Shown here: piece after piece, positions 7,650 through 9,991 of the stretch
Numbering within the stretch: the stretch's first letter is position 1
Layout: every line of letters starts with the position of its first letter
NCBI GenBank assembly: GCA_017999075.1
Contig: JAGOBX010000094.1
Location: 1-9,991, forward strand
DNA length: 9,991 nucleotides
Reading direction: 5' to 3'
Source of the DNA: Candidatus Babelota bacterium
Lineage (GTDB): Bacteria; JAGOBX01
Program-made: the position numbers and the translations under genes
Notes under the pieces: generated by a model
Database searches by the model: none
The model's input: the letters and a program-made list of their open reading frames with translations, nothing else
What the model was told of the DNA's origin: nothing

Positions 7650-7677
7650 AAAAATCGGAGTTCAATAATTTATATTT

Positions 7678-7683
7678 GAGGTG
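7678..7683 (+). promoter_or_regulatory. Ribosome-binding site supporting a TTG start
   Basis: GAGGTG lies ten bases before TTG 7694. The frame is closed by TGA at 7682-7684 just upstream, and the next in-frame methionine is residue 45, beyond the first membrane helix. The TTG is therefore the credible start. Confidence 0.7.
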
Positions 7684-7693
7684 AATTTATATT

Positions 7694-9715
7694 TTGGATT
7701 CAAAATTAACTTTTAAGTTTTTTTTAATTATATATTTTTTAATATTTATTTTTTGTTTAATAATTTATCCTGCATGGTATGTCTTTGATTCGAATACATA
7801 CAATTTATTTTTTTGTACAGGATTGATGGGCTACCTTATTATATTCCTGTTTATAATAAGGTATCTTTTTTTAAAATTCAAAATATATGATAAGGATATT
7901 TTTTATAGTGATAATATTGAAATTAGCCTTGGACTTAATGATAAACTGATTTTGTTTGGAATATTTATTATATATTTTTTTATAAATTATTTTCCTGTTT
8001 TCGAATTGCCGATTCAGTCTGTTGGAGACCAGTTTTATCATAGTTATGCAGTTTGTCCAATGATTGAGCGTGCAGACGGAGTTTTGGGAAAATTAGGTGT
8101 CAATTACGAAATTGCAGTTAAATTATTATTTTTTATTTTAATTTTATTATATGCTGTAAAAAAAATAATAATAAATATATTGCATAGAATAATCAATTCT
8201 CAATTCTATTATTATTTTTATTTATTGGTATTTTTTTGTTCTTTCCTATTGATTGTTTTTTTAATGAAAATCGGGTTTTATGCAAATTTAGGTTCGTTTA
8301 AAGCTCATATATTCCAATATCCTACAATGAGTAAAATCCCATTTTTAATATGGTACGGATTGTTTGGAGTTGGTTCAGGTCAAGCAAATTCGGTGCAATT
8401 AGTTTTAACATTTTTAGCGGGAATATTTTTTTATAAAATTATTTTTTATAATTTTAAAGACAGGTATATATCAGTTTGCGGACTTATAATTTATTTGTTT
8501 GTACCTCTGATATTTTATTTTGCCCATACTTCATATTTGTCTGCAGGAGAAATATTCCTTGTAGTAGGTACAGTATATTATTATCAGTTATGGGCTGATT
8601 CGTTTAATTACAAATATTTATTAAAGTGTATTTTGTTTGCTGTAGCTGGAAATTTATACAGGAGTTCATTTGTTGTAATTGTTCCTGCTATGGCTGTATA
8701 TTCATGCTATTTGGTGATGAACAATTATAAAATCAAAGGGTATTTGATTAAAAAAATTAAATTGTTTGTGTTTTGGTTTATATCATTTATCAGCATATTG
8801 TTTCCTGTTTGGCTTATAATAAAATTAAATGCTGATATTATGCCTGAAGCAAAACTTGAAAAATTATGGACATTAACTCATCTTTTGAGATTTTTCAAAC
8901 CGGTTGAACCGTATTTCCCTACACTTCAGGATACGGTTACTTATCCGATATTATTCCTTGCTGTTTTGGGAATATTGTTGTTTAAATCGTCTAAAATAAA
9001 TAATGATTTGAAAAAAGTTATAATTCTTGGAACAGGATGGTTTGCAGTTTATTATACAGCTATTGTTACTGCTCATTCTCATTCCGTAAGACATCTTGCA
9101 CCTGCTTATCCTGCTTTGATACTTATTTCTCTTATTATTATTTTTATAATTTTTGACATTATTAAAAAACCGATTTTTAAAATTAGTCTTACAATAATTT
9201 TTGGAATTTATCTGCTTTCATTATCTATAGTTGACTCGTTTATTCCGTTAAAAATTGTATGGTCCAAACCTAAATATAATTTAGGGATGGCAAATACTTA
9301 TTTCAGATATGACTTGTTATTTGATTACATAAAAAATGAAATTCCTTTTAATGAAAATTTTTTCGCTCCTATGATTTGTGAACCAGTTGATTTTTATTCT
9401 TATGTGTCAAAAATAAAAAGAAAAAGGTTTGTTAATAGAGAGTTTTTAAACAGGAAAAATACCGGAATAAATGATGTTGTTGCTTATATGATTAAAAACA
9501 ATATTAATTATTTTATTTTACCTTATTTGATTAATGCTGAATCACCTTATGATATTATAATTGTTCCTAATCATACTGAAATAAAATGGATTGAAAAAAA
9601 AGAATTTCAAATGTTATTGAATTTTCCTAATAATGATTTTAGTTTAGTGAATAAATGGGAATTTGAAAAGTTCGGATTGGCTTTATTTAAAATTAATAAA
9701 TCGAATTTTTTGTAA
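7694..9715 (+). CDS. Polytopic GT-C-like membrane glycosyltransferase, TTG start
   Basis: This 673-residue protein has roughly 12-14 hydrophobic segments from residue 8 to about 512, then a hydrophilic C-terminal domain (about 520-673). The first clear outside-type loop, after the helix ending near 100, holds VGDQFYHSY (110-118). An acidic residue in the first loop is the usual catalytic site of GT-C enzymes that use polyprenyl-linked sugars. HSHSVRHLAPAYPAL at 461-475 resembles the R-Y/H-x-x-P-x-x-P segment near the last helices of such enzymes. The C-terminal part (LLFDYIKNEIPFNENF, 541-556) looks like the small soluble domain often found there. The size exceeds the usual 450-600. It follows the GT4 gene after 44 bases and precedes a transketolase-like gene by 28, suggesting one glycan operon. 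The first gene in the window is of the same broad type. An alternative is a lipid-linked oligosaccharide polymerase or other membrane glycan enzyme. Confidence 0.7.
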   Translation: MDSKLTFKFFLIIYFLIFIFCLIIYPAWYVFDSNTYNLFFCTGLMGYLIIFLFIIRYLFLKFKIYDKDIFYSDNIEISLGLNDKLILFGIFIIYFFINYFPVFELPIQSVGDQFYHSYAVCPMIERADGVLGKLGVNYEIAVKLLFFILILLYAVKKIIINILHRIINSQFYYYFYLLVFFCSFLLIVFLMKIGFYANLGSFKAHIFQYPTMSKIPFLIWYGLFGVGSGQANSVQLVLTFLAGIFFYKIIFYNFKDRYISVCGLIIYLFVPLIFYFAHTSYLSAGEIFLVVGTVYYYQLWADSFNYKYLLKCILFAVAGNLYRSSFVVIVPAMAVYSCYLVMNNYKIKGYLIKKIKLFVFWFISFISILFPVWLIIKLNADIMPEAKLEKLWTLTHLLRFFKPVEPYFPTLQDTVTYPILFLAVLGILLFKSSKINNDLKKVIILGTGWFAVYYTAIVTAHSHSVRHLAPAYPALILISLIIIFIIFDIIKKPIFKISLTIIFGIYLLSLSIVDSFIPLKIVWSKPKYNLGMANTYFRYDLLFDYIKNEIPFNENFFAPMICEPVDFYSYVSKIKRKRFVNREFLNRKNTGINDVVAYMIKNNINYFILPYLINAESPYDIIIVPNHTEIKWIEKKEFQMLLNFPNNDFSLVNKWEFEKFGLALFKINKSNFL

Positions 9716-9730
9716 AAAATTTATTTTGGT

Positions 9731-9737
9731 AAAAGGT
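9731..9737 (+). promoter_or_regulatory. Ribosome-binding site for the transketolase-like gene
   Basis: AAAAGGT lies six bases before ATG 9744, the same form as the site before the fusion-protein gene (AAAAGGTG). This supports the start of a gene that runs off the window and would otherwise rest on 82 codons. Confidence 0.65.
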
Positions 9738-9743
9738 AAAAAA

Positions 9744-9991
9744 ATGAAAAGATTATTTTTGGCGGATTATAATTCTTATAAAAAAGCAGTTGCTAAACTA
9801 AACTATGCGAAACATGAAAATCGTGAAAAAGAAAAATATTCATTATTGTCTGAACTATGCGCTTATAACAGGATTAATACGTTAACGTCTATTTATAATG
9901 CAGGTCATGGCTGGCTTGGCGCTTCATTATCTGTAGCTGAAATTATAACTAATCTTTATTTTGATTGTGCGGATATAAAAACAATAAATTC
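9744..9991 (+). CDS. Transketolase N-terminal-type protein (thiamine diphosphate enzyme), 3' end outside window
   Basis: Only the first 82 codons are present. Residues 53-72 read AGHGWLGASLSVAEIITNLY, matching the opening of transketolase N-terminal subunits (typically SGHxGGSLSaxEILxxLY), where the histidine contacts thiamine diphosphate. Upstream, LLSELCAYNRINTLTSIY (34-51) is the expected first helix (the common form is L...a..iR...l.mi). The GH-to-LS spacing is two residues longer than usual (GHGWLGASLS). The N-terminus carries about 25 residues before that helix. Split transketolases occur both in central metabolism and, as paralogues, in polysaccharide and secondary-metabolite clusters. 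Its position 28 bases after a membrane glycosyltransferase suggests sugar-precursor supply for glycan synthesis, which is inference. A second-half subunit would be expected downstream, beyond the window. Confidence 0.8.
   Translation, partial: MKRLFLADYNSYKKAVAKLNYAKHENREKEKYSLLSELCAYNRINTLTSIYNAGHGWLGASLSVAEIITNLYFDCADIKTIN

Overview
This is an AT-rich window (by eye well under 35% G+C, with many A and T runs) from a Gram-negative-type bacterium. The evidence for an outer membrane is a TolC-family protein, a periplasmic membrane-fusion protein, and extracytoplasmic GT-C glycosyltransferase-like proteins. All recognisable genes lie on the + strand and are tightly packed, with gaps of 28 to 82 bases. 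The sequence alone does not identify the species. I saw no rRNA, tRNA, CRISPR array, insertion sequence or convincing terminator.

Layout. (1) 2-1372 is the 3' part of a multi-membrane-spanning GT-C-like protein; its start lies outside the window. (2) 1455-2762 is a three-gene regulatory module: a membrane-anchored periplasmic helical protein of the Spy/CpxP/CnrX type, an ECF sigma factor, and a 100-residue single-pass protein that is the likely anti-sigma factor. The last two overlap by ATGA. (3) 2802-6415 is an efflux module: a TolC-like outer-membrane factor, a MacA/HlyD-like fusion protein and a MacB/LolD-type ABC ATPase. The matching FtsX/MacB-type permease is absent. (4) 6399-9991 returns to glycan-type genes: a GT4 glycosyltransferase whose start overlaps the ATPase end, a 673-residue GT-C-like protein with a TTG start, and the first 82 codons of a transketolase N-terminal-type protein.

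How the parts may work together (inference). The three-gene module resembles the CnrX/CnrH/CnrY arrangement of metal-resistance systems. A periplasmic sensor and a short transmembrane anti-sigma protein would hold the sigma factor, which would switch on the efflux genes downstream. The efflux genes would form a periplasm-spanning ABC pump once supplied with a permease from elsewhere. The cassette lies between glycan-assembly genes. The exact point where the permease would be expected is occupied by a glycosyltransferase, which suggests rearrangement, gene loss or insertion at about position 6400. Other features worth attention are a 12-A tract inside the fusion-protein gene, an arginine-rich tail on that protein written in unusually GC-rich codons, and an atypical GH-motif spacing in the partial transketolase.
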